The translations under genes and the position numbers were made by a program. This document shows, in pieces, positions 28,596 through 36,546 of a stretch of DNA of 64,000 nt (the stretch's first letter is position 1; every line of letters begins with the position of its first letter). The notes beneath the pieces were generated by a model. It had not been told where the DNA came from. It was given only the letters and a program-made list of their open reading frames with translations, and searched no databases. Source of the stretch: an uncultured Prevotellaceae bacterium. Lineage in GTDB: Bacteria; Bacteroidota; Bacteroidia; Bacteroidales; Bacteroidaceae. The stretch is from positions 1 to 64,000 of the forward strand of contig CACWWZ010000005.1 in NCBI GenBank assembly GCA_902764705.1, given 5' to 3'.

Positions 28596-29933
28596 TGGTA
28601 AAATAACTACATGCCTGATAGCTCCATCTGCTTTTAGGTCTACGTAATCGAACTTTCCGAAGTTCTCAAGTGAACTACGGATGGCACGCGTCAGCTTCTT
28701 ATCGCGCATAAAGTCCCAAAGGCTCTTCATGCCTCCCTGAACGCCAGCCTTTACTTCAATGGGCAGCACTTGCATGTCTTTAGAGAAAAGGTAGTCTATC
28801 TCGGCTGTTGCGTTCTTGGCCTGACGCACCCAATAATACAAGTCATGATGCAGGTTAGGCGAGAGGTAATGCAGCATTTCTAGACCTGCCAACATTTCGG
28901 CCATAGGACCCTTGTTAACAAGGTCGGCTGCAGTCGACGTAAGGATATGGGTGGTTATTGCAGTAGTATCACCCATCTGCATATTCAGCAATCTCAGCAT
29001 CAGTCCCGTGTCGAGCAACAGCATCTTACGAATGCTTTCGTCGGCCTCGTCGCCCAAAGGCAGCCCGTTTCCGCTGGTATGTGTAACAGGTATCAGTATA
29101 CCGGCCTTGATAAGCAGTTCAAGAGCCTTTTTTACTTCGGCAGTCTTATAACTGCCAGGCACTTGGGCATAGACAAACTTATTAGTGGCTTGCGATGCGG
29201 CACTCCTCATGGTGGCACTTAATAACTGAGGGTCGACCTTTTTCTTGTATTTCGGGAAGTCGGCTTTGTAGCCTGATATGATGTCATCCTGTACCTCCTG
29301 ACACATCAGATAATCATGGGTTTCAACCCATTTTACAACCGACTCTGGCATTCCGCCTACTAGCATGAATGTACGAATAAGCCCCACGAGTTTATCGTGT
29401 AAGGGCGTTGGTAATGGAGAGTCGGCATTGGCTTGCCTACGTGCCTCAATGAGTAACTGTTCGCCACTGGCAAGCAAGAACTCATCGAAGGTCATGGGAA
29501 ACATATACATGGAATGTATGCGGCCAACGCCAAAGGTAGGGATGTCATCCAGCACAAATTCTAATAATGAGCCAGCGGCAATAACATGTAGACCGGGCAT
29601 GTCTTCCTTGAAATAGCGCAATGCCATAATGGCCTGTCGACTCTCTTGTATCTCGTCGATAAATAGCAATGTCTCGTTGACCACAATAGGAGTGCTGCAC
29701 ATGGCTGCCATCTGGGGCACAATGCGCTTTACATCAAGGTCTTTCTTAAACAGCTCAATATAGTCTGGCTGTTTCTCCAGATTAATCTCTACATAATACT
29801 TAAATGATTCGCCCAGATGTTTTACAGCAGTGGACTTACCCACCTGTCGCGCACCTCGCAATAGAATAGGTTTGTGTATAGGGCGTGATGCCCATTCACT
29901 TAAATATCGGTCTATAATCCTCTCGTAATACAT
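28572..29933 (-). CDS. AAA ATPase with DUF4143 domain
   Basis: The 453-residue protein has an N-terminal P-loop ATPase: Walker A GARQVGKST (27-35), Walker B LLFIDEIQ (89-96) and sensor-like VIAAGSLLEF. The C-terminal half is of the DUF4143 type, ending with EIDYLFSKDMQVLPIEVKAG, a segment resembling nuclease-fold cores (E-x-D...E-V-K). Proteins of this type are abundant, often multi-copy, in Bacteroidales and have no settled function. The gene stands alone on the minus strand with its own -7 box, and its end lies in the shared terminator. A 33-bp direct repeat lies immediately upstream. It is not obviously related to the surface genes next to it. Confidence 0.85.
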   Translation of the reverse strand: MYYERIIDRYLSEWASRPIHKPILLRGARQVGKSTAVKHLGESFKYYVEINLEKQPDYIELFKKDLDVKRIVPQMAAMCSTPIVVNETLLFIDEIQESRQAIMALRYFKEDMPGLHVIAAGSLLEFVLDDIPTFGVGRIHSMYMFPMTFDEFLLASGEQLLIEARRQANADSPLPTPLHDKLVGLIRTFMLVGGMPESVVKWVETHDYLMCQEVQDDIISGYKADFPKYKKKVDPQLLSATMRSAASQATNKFVYAQVPGSYKTAEVKKALELLIKAGILIPVTHTSGNGLPLGDEADESIRKMLLLDTGLMLRLLNMQMGDTTAITTHILTSTAADLVNKGPMAEMLAGLEMLHYLSPNLHHDLYYWVRQAKNATAEIDYLFSKDMQVLPIEVKAGVQGGMKSLWDFMRDKKLTRAIRSSLENFGKFDYVDLKADGAIRHVVILPLYALSQR

Positions 29934-29956
29934 ATAATTGCTCGATTTTCTGGGTG

Positions 29957-29964
29957 CAAATATA
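29957..29964 (-). promoter_or_regulatory. -7 promoter box of the DUF4143 ATPase gene
   Basis: On the minus strand the sequence reads TATATTTG followed by CACCC, matching the Bacteroidota -7 consensus TAnnTTTG. It lies 24 bases upstream of the ATG at 29933. No convincing -33 element was identified. Confidence 0.6.
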
Positions 29965-29977
29965 CAAAAAAGAAATT

Positions 29978-30050
29978 ATCCAAACAAATAATTTGCCGAA
30001 AATCAAAAAAATCCAAATAAATAATTTGCCGAAAATCAAAAAAATCCAAA
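29978..30050. repeat. 33-bp direct repeat upstream of DUF4143 ATPase gene
   Basis: Two almost identical 33-bp copies begin at 29978 and 30011 (core AATAATTTGCCGAAAATC followed by an A run), and a third partial start, ATCCAAA, lies at 30044. One base differs between the two full copies. The copies sit just upstream of the -7 box, where an operator or upstream activating site would be expected. Confidence 0.8.
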
Positions 30051-30068
30051 GATTTATCGAACATCAAG

Positions 30069-30156
30069 TCTTCTGCCAATCTTCTAGAACTCTTCTATCT
30101 CTCTTGTCCCTAGCTTCCCCCTTGCTACTGTCTCGCTACCCTAACGCTACTGTCTC
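30069..30156. repeat. 11-bp tandem array, eight units of two types
   Basis: Five units beginning TCTTCT or a close variant start at 30069, 30080, 30091, 30102 and 30113. Three units beginning GCTAC follow at 30124, 30135 and 30146, the first and third identical (GCTACTGTCTC). The array lies between the ATPase promoter region and the end of the vanZ-like gene and overlaps the last 10 bases of that gene. Confidence 0.8.
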
Positions 30157-30572
30157 TTCTTAAAAATCAGTAAGTTGACTACCAACCCAAACACGGCCCC
30201 TAAGGTGACACCGAGGGAATTGGCGGCGAAGTCGAGCCAGTCGCCGTTGCGATGGCCACCGGTGCAGTAGGCCTGAAGAAGTTCCAACAGTCCGCTCATC
30301 AGAATGGGCATCAGGAAGGCCCAGAAGAACAGCTTCTCGTAGTCGAGACGGGTGTGGCTGCGAAGGTACTCAATCCAGATGACACTGCATGTGCCGCCAT
30401 ACATCACCAGGTGGGTCCACTTGTCGATAAATGCCACATCGTCGAATGGTGTCTCAGGGAAGATAGGGGTGAGCGACAGGATCCAGATAAGGACGATGCA
30501 GCAGATAGAAAATGGGTACTTTCTAAATGTGGAATGTGGAATGAGGAGTGAGGAATGAGATTTTTGCGTCAT
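30147..30572 (-). CDS. VanZ-like membrane protein
   Basis: The 141-residue protein starts at ATG 30572. An upstream TTG at 30593 is part of the promoter box and is not a start. Four hydrophobic segments are visible, with the VanZ-family pattern of an early TM (FSICCIVLIWILSLTP), a DKWTHLVMYG motif, an E-L-x-Q segment (GLLELLQAYCTGGHRNGDWLDFAANSLG in abbreviated form) and a final TM. VanZ-like proteins are small membrane proteins; the founder gives low-level teicoplanin resistance, but most members have no proven role. The N-terminal residues before the first TM (SSLLIPHSTFRKY) are encoded by a 7-bp tandem array, so this part is probably not functional sequence. Confidence 0.85.
   Translation of the reverse strand: MTQKSHSSLLIPHSTFRKYPFSICCIVLIWILSLTPIFPETPFDDVAFIDKWTHLVMYGGTCSVIWIEYLRSHTRLDYEKLFFWAFLMPILMSGLLELLQAYCTGGHRNGDWLDFAANSLGVTLGAVFGLVVNLLIFKKRQ
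30529..30563 (-). repeat. 7-bp tandem array inside the vanZ-like gene
   Basis: On the plus strand, units GTGGAAT, GTGGAAT, GAGGAGT and GAGGAAT start at 30529, 30536, 30543 and 30550; a degenerate fifth unit starts at 30557. They encode the residues before the first membrane segment of the VanZ-like protein. Confidence 0.8.
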
Positions 30573-30590
30573 ATTGTTCGATTTTGGGTG

Positions 30591-30598
30591 CAAAGGTA
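30591..30598 (-). promoter_or_regulatory. -7 promoter box of the vanZ-like gene
   Basis: The minus strand reads TACCTTTG followed by CACCC, a close match to the Bacteroidota -7 box. It lies 18 bases upstream of ATG 30572 and supports that start rather than the upstream TTG. Confidence 0.7.
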
Positions 30599-30604
30599 AG
30601 AAAA

Positions 30605-30639
30605 AGTTTAGAGTTTAGTGTCTAGAGTTTAGAGTTTTT
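30605..30639 (+). repeat. 7-bp tandem array, five units, in a divergent promoter region
   Basis: Units of AGTTTAG start at 30605, 30612, 30619 (variant TGTCTAG), 30626 and 30633 (variant AGTTTTT). The 35-bp array fills the space between the divergent -7 boxes of the vanZ-like gene and the symporter gene, where -33 elements would lie. Confidence 0.85.
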
Positions 30640-30641
30640 TG

Positions 30642-30649
30642 TAACTTTG
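30642..30649 (+). promoter_or_regulatory. -7 promoter box of the sodium symporter gene
   Basis: TAACTTTG matches TAnnTTTG and lies 9 bases upstream of ATG 30659, so the leader would be very short. The heptamer array occupies the upstream promoter region. Confidence 0.65.
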
Positions 30650-30658
30650 CAAGCGATT

Positions 30659-32035
30659 ATGAGCAAGAATGAGATGTCAAAATTGAAAAGAGTCAGCTTC
30701 GGAAGTCAGCTGGGAGTCATCTTGGCGACAGCTGGTTCGGCGGTTGGACTGGGTAACGTGTGGCGCTTTCCGTATATGACGGGACAGAATGGTGGTGCCG
30801 TGTTCATCATCATCTATGTGGCCTGTGTGTTGCTGTTGGGCATTCCTTGTATGATTAGCGAATTCATCGTGGGTCGTCACGGACAGGCCAATACGGCACG
30901 GGCCTATCGCAAGATGGCGGGTGGCACGCCATGGGCCATTATCGGCTATATGGGCGTGCTGACGGGATTTCTCATCACGGGCTACTATGCCGTGGTGGCA
31001 GGATGGTGCGGACAGTATATCTGGGCATCGCTGATAGGCCACATGACGGGCTCGCCGGAGTACTTCCAGGAGTATTTCGCCAGTCTGAGCAGCGACCCCG
31101 TGAAACCGGTGCTGTGGACAGTCATTATGCTGGGATTGACGTACCTGATTATCGAAAAGGGTGTGCGCGACGGCATCGAGCGGGCCTCGAAGGTGATGAT
31201 GCCTACCTTATTTATATTGTTACTGGTTATCGTGGTGGCATCGTGCATGCTCCCCGGAGCCGAGAAGGGCATCGACTTCCTGTTCAAACCGGACTTCTCG
31301 AAAATCAACAGTGACGTGTTCCTTGGCGCGCTGGGACAGGCATTCTATTCGCTGAGCATCGCCATGGGGTGCCTGTGTACGTATGCCAGCTATTTTTCGA
31401 AGGATACGAACCTGACTGGGTCGGCCGTACAGATTAGTGTAATCGACAGTATGGTGGCTATTCTGGCGGGACTGATGATATTTCCTGCCGCCTTTGCCGT
31501 GGGCGTGAATCCGGACTCAGGGGCATCGTTGGTGTTTATCACACTGCCTAACGTGTTTCAGCAGGCCTTTTCGGGTGTCCCCATGCTGGGATATGTCATC
31601 TCGCTGGTGTTCTTTGCCTTGCTGACACTGGCGGCACTGACCTCGCTCATCTCGCTGCATGAGGTGTCGACGGCTTTCCTGCACGAGGAATTGGTAATCA
31701 CCCGTAAGAAGGCAGCCTTCGTCGTGACGGTGACGACTATTGTCATCGGAGCCCTTTGCTCGTTGTCGCTGGGGGCTGTCGACGGACTTACGGTATTGAC
31801 CAAGCCGCTGTTCGATTGTTTTGACTTTGTGACGGGACAGATTTTCCTGCCGGTGGTGGGATTCCTGACGTGTATCTTTATCGGTTGGGCAGTGCCTCAT
31901 CAGGTGGTACACGACGAGTTTACCAATTGGGGAACACTCCGTGGACGCTTCTTCCACCTGTACATCTTTTTGGTGAAGTATGTCTGCCCGTTGGCTATTT
32001 TGGTCATCTTCCTTCATCAGCTGGGACTGATATGA
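30659..32035 (+). CDS. sodium-dependent transporter, neurotransmitter:sodium symporter family
   Basis: The 458-residue integral membrane protein starts at ATG 30659; the TTG at 30647 is inside the promoter box. The first membrane helix carries the family signature GSAVGLGNVWRFPYM with the unwound Na+/substrate-binding segment, and about 11 hydrophobic helices follow. It resembles bacterial LeuT/SNF-type symporters that take up amino acids with Na+. The substrate cannot be read from the sequence. Its TGA overlaps the ATG of the helix-hairpin-helix gene (ATGA), so the two are co-translated. Confidence 0.9.
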   Translation: MSKNEMSKLKRVSFGSQLGVILATAGSAVGLGNVWRFPYMTGQNGGAVFIIIYVACVLLLGIPCMISEFIVGRHGQANTARAYRKMAGGTPWAIIGYMGVLTGFLITGYYAVVAGWCGQYIWASLIGHMTGSPEYFQEYFASLSSDPVKPVLWTVIMLGLTYLIIEKGVRDGIERASKVMMPTLFILLLVIVVASCMLPGAEKGIDFLFKPDFSKINSDVFLGALGQAFYSLSIAMGCLCTYASYFSKDTNLTGSAVQISVIDSMVAILAGLMIFPAAFAVGVNPDSGASLVFITLPNVFQQAFSGVPMLGYVISLVFFALLTLAALTSLISLHEVSTAFLHEELVITRKKAAFVVTVTTIVIGALCSLSLGAVDGLTVLTKPLFDCFDFVTGQIFLPVVGFLTCIFIGWAVPHQVVHDEFTNWGTLRGRFFHLYIFLVKYVCPLAILVIFLHQLGLI

Positions 32036-32946
32036 ACCGTAACGATCGTCGGATAGCGTATGGAGCAGTGTGTGTCGGGGTGCTAGCACTGCTTGGTCTC
32101 TGGCTTGGCGGCGAGACAGGACCAGAGACAACGAATGCAATTGGTCCTAGTGATTCTAGTCTTACTTACAGGGCTAGTCATACTAGTGAGACTAGAGATA
32201 CTAGTGGGCCTGGTTACTACGCTGTACCTTCGAAGGTCGTAGAGCGTTTCCCTTTCGACCCCAATACAGCAGACAGCACACAGCTGCTGCGCTTGGGATT
32301 GCAACCCTGGCAGGTAAGGAACATCTACAAATATAGAGCGAATGGGGGTGTGTATCGAAAAAAGGAGGACTTTGCCCGACTCTATGGACTGACAGTCAAG
32401 CAGTATCGTGAGTTGGAGCCTTATATTCAGATTTCTAATGACTATTTGCCGGCAGCAACACTGGTGGGTAGTCATGGGAGTGATGGTAGAAATGGGAGCG
32501 TTGGGAATGGTGAAACTCGACGAGATACGACATTGCATTATCCTGTTAAAATCGGCGAAAATGAACATGTTGTGCTGAATACGGCCGATACGGCGGAATT
32601 GCGCAAGGTGCCTGGCATCGGGGCTTATTATGCCAAAGAGATAGTGCGTCACGGCAAGTGGCTGGGTGGCTTCGTCAGTGTCGACCAGCTGGACGAGATA
32701 GAGGGTTTCCCGCAGGAGGCAAAGAAATATTTTGTCATCCAGCATGCCTCGCCCAAGAAGTTGAATGTCAACAAGCTTAGTCTGCAGGAGTTGCGTAAGC
32801 ATCCATACATCAACTATTATATGGCAAAGACTATTGTGGACTATCGGCGGTTGCATGGTGACATCAAGAGTCTGGAGGATTTGCGTTTGTCGAAAGATTT
32901 CCCGTCAGAGGTTATTCGCCGATTGGAACCGTATGTGGAATATTAG
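32032..32946 (+). CDS. ComEA-like helix-hairpin-helix protein
   Basis: The 304-residue protein starts at ATG 32032, overlapping the symporter stop. One N-terminal membrane segment (AVCVGVLALLGLWLGG) is followed by a low-complexity linker and three helix-hairpin-helix modules: FDPNTADSTQLLRLGL, LNTADTAELRKVPGIGAYYA and LNVNKLSLQELRKHPYI. ComEA proteins bind DNA in the periplasm during uptake, and this architecture fits a membrane-tethered DNA-binding protein. Two stretches are built from 9-bp tandem repeats that keep the frame: one just after the membrane segment and one between the first and second modules. A direct role in competence here is not shown. Confidence 0.8.
   Translation: MNRNDRRIAYGAVCVGVLALLGLWLGGETGPETTNAIGPSDSSLTYRASHTSETRDTSGPGYYAVPSKVVERFPFDPNTADSTQLLRLGLQPWQVRNIYKYRANGGVYRKKEDFARLYGLTVKQYRELEPYIQISNDYLPAATLVGSHGSDGRNGSVGNGETRRDTTLHYPVKIGENEHVVLNTADTAELRKVPGIGAYYAKEIVRHGKWLGGFVSVDQLDEIEGFPQEAKKYFVIQHASPKKLNVNKLSLQELRKHPYINYYMAKTIVDYRRLHGDIKSLEDLRLSKDFPSEVIRRLEPYVEY
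32146..32208 (+). repeat. 9-bp in-frame tandem array in comEA-like gene, seven units
   Basis: Units of consensus ACTAGTGAT start every 9 bases from 32146 to 32200, in phase with the codons, giving tripeptides of the type x-S-x. The third unit (32164) is degenerate. The CTAG core recurs at exact 9-base or 18-base spacing. Confidence 0.85.
32467..32511 (+). repeat. 9-bp in-frame tandem array in comEA-like gene, five units
   Basis: Five units of the type GGKAGTSAT start at 32467, 32476, 32485, 32494 and 32503, in phase with the codons and coding for GSH-, GSD-, GRN-, GSV- and GNG-type tripeptides. The array lies between two helix-hairpin-helix modules. Its unit differs from the array at 32146 in the same gene. 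Confidence 0.8.
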
Positions 32947-32983
32947 GAGTTGAGAAGTAAGGAGTTGAAGAGTTAAGGAATTA
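32946..32983 (+). repeat. degenerate 7-8 bp repeats in the spacer before the dGTPase gene
   Basis: GGAGTTGA-like units alternate with AGAAGTAA-like units with a mean period of 7-8 bases. They fill the spacer between the comEA-like stop and the dgt start. The period is less regular than at the other arrays. Confidence 0.45.
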
Positions 32984-32991
32984 TTAAAGAT

Positions 32992-34335
32992 ATGATGGAT
33001 TGGAAAAAACTGATATCGAATAAGCGGTTGGGTCAGGAGTATCGGCATACGGAACGGCACGACGACCGCACGGAGTTCAAACGCGACTATGATCGCATGA
33101 TTTTCTCGGCACCATTTCGCCGCTTACAGAACAAGACGCAGGTGTTCCCGTTGCCGGGCAGTGTGTTCGTTCATAACCGACTGACGCACTCACTGGAAGT
33201 GGCCAGTGTGGGTATGTCACTGGGTAATGACGTGGCTCGCCGACTGATGAAGGAGCGCCACCCTGAATTGCGAGGAACTTTGTTCGAGGAAATCGGACAG
33301 ATAGTGTCTACGGCTTGTTTGGCGCATGATTTAGGCAATCCGCCCTTCGGACATTCTGGCGAGAAGGCCATTCAGACGTTCTTTACGGAAGGGGCAGGAC
33401 GGTTTCTTCAAGAGAAGGTGTCGCCGGCATTCTGGTCGGACATCACCCATTTCGAGGGTAATGCCAATGCCTTCCGTTTGTTGACACACCAGTTCAGAGG
33501 TCGTCGTCCGGGTGGTTTCGTGATGACGTATTCCACCATTGCCAGCATCGTGAAGTATCCCTATTCATCGATGGCTCCCAGCAAGAAGGGAAAGTTCGGA
33601 TTTTTTATCAGCGAACAGGAAAACTACCAGCGTATTGCCGATGAATTGGGCATTATTTGTACATCGAAACCTGGCGAACCTTTACGCTATGTGCGACATC
33701 CGTTGGTCTATCTGGTGGAGGCGGCCGATGATATCTGCTATGAGATAATGGATCTGGAGGATGCTCATAAACTGAAAATCCTGTCGTACGAAACGGTATC
33801 ACGTCTCTTCCTCGACTTCTTCGACGAAGAGACGCAGCAACGTATCCAGCAGCGTATCGTTGACGAACAGCTGACCGATGAAAACGAACAGGTGGTCTAT
33901 CTGCGGGCCTGCGTCATCGGTAAATTGGAGAACGAATGTGTCAACACCTTTGTAGAGCATGAGGAAGAAATCCTGAACGGCACCTTCGTAGGTAGCTTAA
34001 TAGACCAGATCAGTCCTTTGCAGCGCGATGCCTACAAGCGTTGTGCAAAGCTGTCGGTGGAGAAGATATACAAGAGCCGACCGGTGCTCGATGTGGAACT
34101 CTCGGGTTACCAGATTATGGCTACCCTGATGGACAAAATGACTGAGGCGGTGATGAATCCGGAGCGTTACTATTCCCAACAGCTCATAGGTCGTGTATCT
34201 TCACAATACGACATCAATGCCGATGACCTCGAGACGCGCCTCATGGCCATTATTGATTATATATCAGGCATGACCGATGTCTATGCCCTCGATGTCTATC
34301 AAAAGATTAACGGCATCTCCCTGCCCATCATCTAA
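32992..34335 (+). CDS. dgt: deoxyguanosinetriphosphate triphosphohydrolase (dGTPase)
   Basis: The 447-residue HD-domain enzyme hydrolyses dGTP to deoxyguanosine and triphosphate. It starts at ATG 32992; the adjacent ATG 32995 is equally possible. Visible motifs are RRLQNKTQVFPL near the N-terminus, the first metal-binding histidine in RLTHSLEV, and the HD motif in AHDLGNPPFGHSGE. The length is normal for Dgt. It lies 45 bases downstream of the comEA-like gene on the same strand and may belong to that transcript. The next gene is convergent, with 13 bases between the stops. Confidence 0.92.
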   Translation: MMDWKKLISNKRLGQEYRHTERHDDRTEFKRDYDRMIFSAPFRRLQNKTQVFPLPGSVFVHNRLTHSLEVASVGMSLGNDVARRLMKERHPELRGTLFEEIGQIVSTACLAHDLGNPPFGHSGEKAIQTFFTEGAGRFLQEKVSPAFWSDITHFEGNANAFRLLTHQFRGRRPGGFVMTYSTIASIVKYPYSSMAPSKKGKFGFFISEQENYQRIADELGIICTSKPGEPLRYVRHPLVYLVEAADDICYEIMDLEDAHKLKILSYETVSRLFLDFFDEETQQRIQQRIVDEQLTDENEQVVYLRACVIGKLENECVNTFVEHEEEILNGTFVGSLIDQISPLQRDAYKRCAKLSVEKIYKSRPVLDVELSGYQIMATLMDKMTEAVMNPERYYSQQLIGRVSSQYDINADDLETRLMAIIDYISGMTDVYALDVYQKINGISLPII

Positions 34336-34348
34336 CATCGCTTGATGA

Positions 34349-34630
34349 TTATTTCCACTCGGCTTTCAGGTAGTGGAGCATCGTAGTGCTTTCACCACCT
34401 GATGAGCCTGTGTGCTGGATATGGATACCACCAAAGTTGTTGGGGGTAACATCGGCAAAAAGCGATACTTCGTGGGGCAGAGTAGAATCGGCTGGACGAG
34501 GTGTCTTTGTAGAGACGTGGGCAGTCAGACGGTTTCCGATGAAATCGATAGAAATGGTACATCCTGTGCGATAACAGGTCGACGAGACGGCCTCCGTCAG
34601 AGGGGTAATCTGTCCGTTGTCGTACTTCAC
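34349..34630 (-). pseudogene. 3' part of frameshifted pectin-lyase-fold gene
   Basis: This reading frame is not a separate gene. Upstream codons in the same frame, from about 34702, read GTLTGYGLRIIRTTKHAK and join it to the preceding minus-strand ORF. The sequence (FIGNRLTAHV, HEVSLFADV, GSSGGESTTMLHYLKAEW) is a beta-sandwich-like C-terminal domain of the same protein. The GTG at 34630 that opens the ORF is a chance start. Confidence 0.7.
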
Positions 34631-36534
34631 TAAATAGAAGTCGACAGCCTTGGCATGTTTTGTGGTGCGGATGATGCGAAGGCCATAGCCAGTAAGCGTT
34701 CCTGACCTGCAGTTTTGGTGGGGTCGACCTGTAGCGTCAGGTGCATGTCACCATACCGCTTTTCTAACGGCGTGTACATCAAGCGTGCTCCGCGTTGGGC
34801 TTGCAAAAGGCCCATTCCAACGGCACCATTGAAGCCTTCCTTATATTCCCACATGGGCTTTTGGGAATTGAATGCCCAATCGTATTCCGCAGTGTCAGCA
34901 GGCTTATAGCCGTTCACCGTCCAATAGCCGGGCAGTACCTGTGGCTGCCACTGACAGGGGAGGTCATGGAAGTCGGTCTCGAGGTGTTTCGTCTTTTTTT
35001 GGCCTTTGATGACCTTGGGGGCATCTACACGGAGGGTGTCACCAGTCAGACTGCCATGCAGCTTGGGTGTCATGAGGGCGCTGAGGCGGTGGCCGTTATC
35101 GGCAGCGGACAGCTTGTATTCAGGGTAGGCTAATGCCAACGGCTGGACTTTGTTGACGCTAACGGGAATGTCGTCGCGAAGCCAAGTAATTTCAGACTCG
35201 TCACAGCGATCTTGTAAGTTGAGGTCGTAGATGAGCTGTGCCACACCTTTCTTAAGTTGAAGAGTGGGCTGGCGCAGGAAAGCCGGTGCCGGCAGCAGGC
35301 GCGGATGAACCGTCAGGTGGCAGGCAGCCTCACGACCGTCGGGGGTGGTGGCCATCACGCAGAAATCGACCGTTTTACCGCTTGGATTTGTCGGAACAAC
35401 CTGAACGGACTCTCTGCCTATAGGCATCAGCGTGACGTATTGCTCAAAATAGTCCGTTACGCGCCATTTTACCGGTTTTGAGTCGCTGCAAGCCAGTGTC
35501 AAAGGGGTGTCGCCAGTGCGTAGTTCTGCTTCGTGGCGACTGATATTCAGATAAGGAATGTCACGTGATGTAAGTGAGACTGTGTCGGGTAGGACAATGG
35601 TATTCTGAGGATGGCGGGTACCTATCTGATAGGGTTTCCCGTTCAGCGTGAAATTCTGCTGGTAGCAGCGCAACCAAGGCTGAGGGTAGGCCGTCCAGCC
35701 CAGATAGATGCTGTCGGAAGGAGCCTGGTAACGGCAATCGATAACGGCGACGGGTCCGCCCTGTTTGCAGAAATACATTTCGCGGTTGCTCCCTTTGACA
35801 TAGAAATCACAGTCGATAAACATGGCGCCCTTGCCAAAAGTGCTCCAGAAGGGCTTTTGTCCGTAGAGGTCGAAATCGCAGTGGCGATAGATGGCGTTGC
35901 CGTTCAAGGCATCGTCGGTACATTCGAAGTGGCAGTCCTCATAATAGGAATGACGAGCCCCATTCAGTGGGTTTAGGTTGAGGCGACTGATGAAACGTAC
36001 TCGCTTAGCGACGAGCGATTCGCCATGTATATATCCCACATGGGCCTGCGTGATGGCTTCACTGCGTTTGGGACGATTGTATTTAGGATTCAGAGGATAG
36101 ACGAGATCGACATTACAGTAGTTTCCCATGGTGAGATTCTCTACCTTGAGTGAGTCGCACCAGAAGTCGAACATGGTGAAGTTGCCGATGGCTCCTTGTG
36201 TCTGTCCGCGTTGGGATGCCAACACTACATCATTGGGATTTTTGCCCATTCCAACGATAATCAGCCGAGGACAACGGACTACCAAACCAAAAGGTTCTCT
36301 GCCATTCTTGCCCACCTTGACCGTCGGGTCGTCAGGGTCATCAATCCAGTAGACCCCCGGACGGATATAAACGGTGGTATTGTCCACAAAATGCGTGGCA
36401 GCTTCTTGGAAGGTGCGGAACGTAAAGGGTGTGTTGGCCGGAGCCTCCGCATCGACCATCAGGTGGAGGCTGTCAAGGTGTTGGGCATGAGCCAATAGGG
36501 GCATAAGAGCCCCTAATAAGAAAAGTCGTAGCAT
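34630..36534 (-). CDS. secreted pectin-lyase-fold (beta-helix) protein, 5' part, frameshifted near 34702
   Basis: The 634-residue ORF starts at ATG 36534 with a signal peptide ending at LLAHAQ. The N-terminal half looks like a right-handed beta-helix of the pectinesterase/pectate-lyase type: FRTFQEAATHFV...TVYIRPGVYW, then VENLTMGNYC, YEDCHFECTDDALNG and CDFDLYGQKPFW. Immunoglobulin-like segments follow. The last 18 residues are out of frame: the family-like continuation is in another frame and ends at 34349. One missing base, or a short internal deletion, at about 34702 explains the break. The gene lies 12 bases after the GNAT gene, so transcription may be shared. Substrate and catalytic residues were not identified. 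Confidence 0.68.
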   Translation of the reverse strand: MLRLFLLGALMPLLAHAQHLDSLHLMVDAEAPANTPFTFRTFQEAATHFVDNTTVYIRPGVYWIDDPDDPTVKVGKNGREPFGLVVRCPRLIIVGMGKNPNDVVLASQRGQTQGAIGNFTMFDFWCDSLKVENLTMGNYCNVDLVYPLNPKYNRPKRSEAITQAHVGYIHGESLVAKRVRFISRLNLNPLNGARHSYYEDCHFECTDDALNGNAIYRHCDFDLYGQKPFWSTFGKGAMFIDCDFYVKGSNREMYFCKQGGPVAVIDCRYQAPSDSIYLGWTAYPQPWLRCYQQNFTLNGKPYQIGTRHPQNTIVLPDTVSLTSRDIPYLNISRHEAELRTGDTPLTLACSDSKPVKWRVTDYFEQYVTLMPIGRESVQVVPTNPSGKTVDFCVMATTPDGREAACHLTVHPRLLPAPAFLRQPTLQLKKGVAQLIYDLNLQDRCDESEITWLRDDIPVSVNKVQPLALAYPEYKLSAADNGHRLSALMTPKLHGSLTGDTLRVDAPKVIKGQKKTKHLETDFHDLPCQWQPQVLPGYWTVNGYKPADTAEYDWAFNSQKPMWEYKEGFNGAVGMGLLQAQRGARLMYTPLEKRYGDMHLTLQVDPTKTAGQERLLAMAFASSAPQNMPRLSTSI

Positions 36535-36546
36535 GTTTTGTTTGTT

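Noticed and set aside
29954..30163. Small plus-strand ORF with repeated NNLPKIKKIQ
   Set aside because: It is the translation of the 33-bp direct repeat plus the 11-bp array in a promoter region, with no start context.
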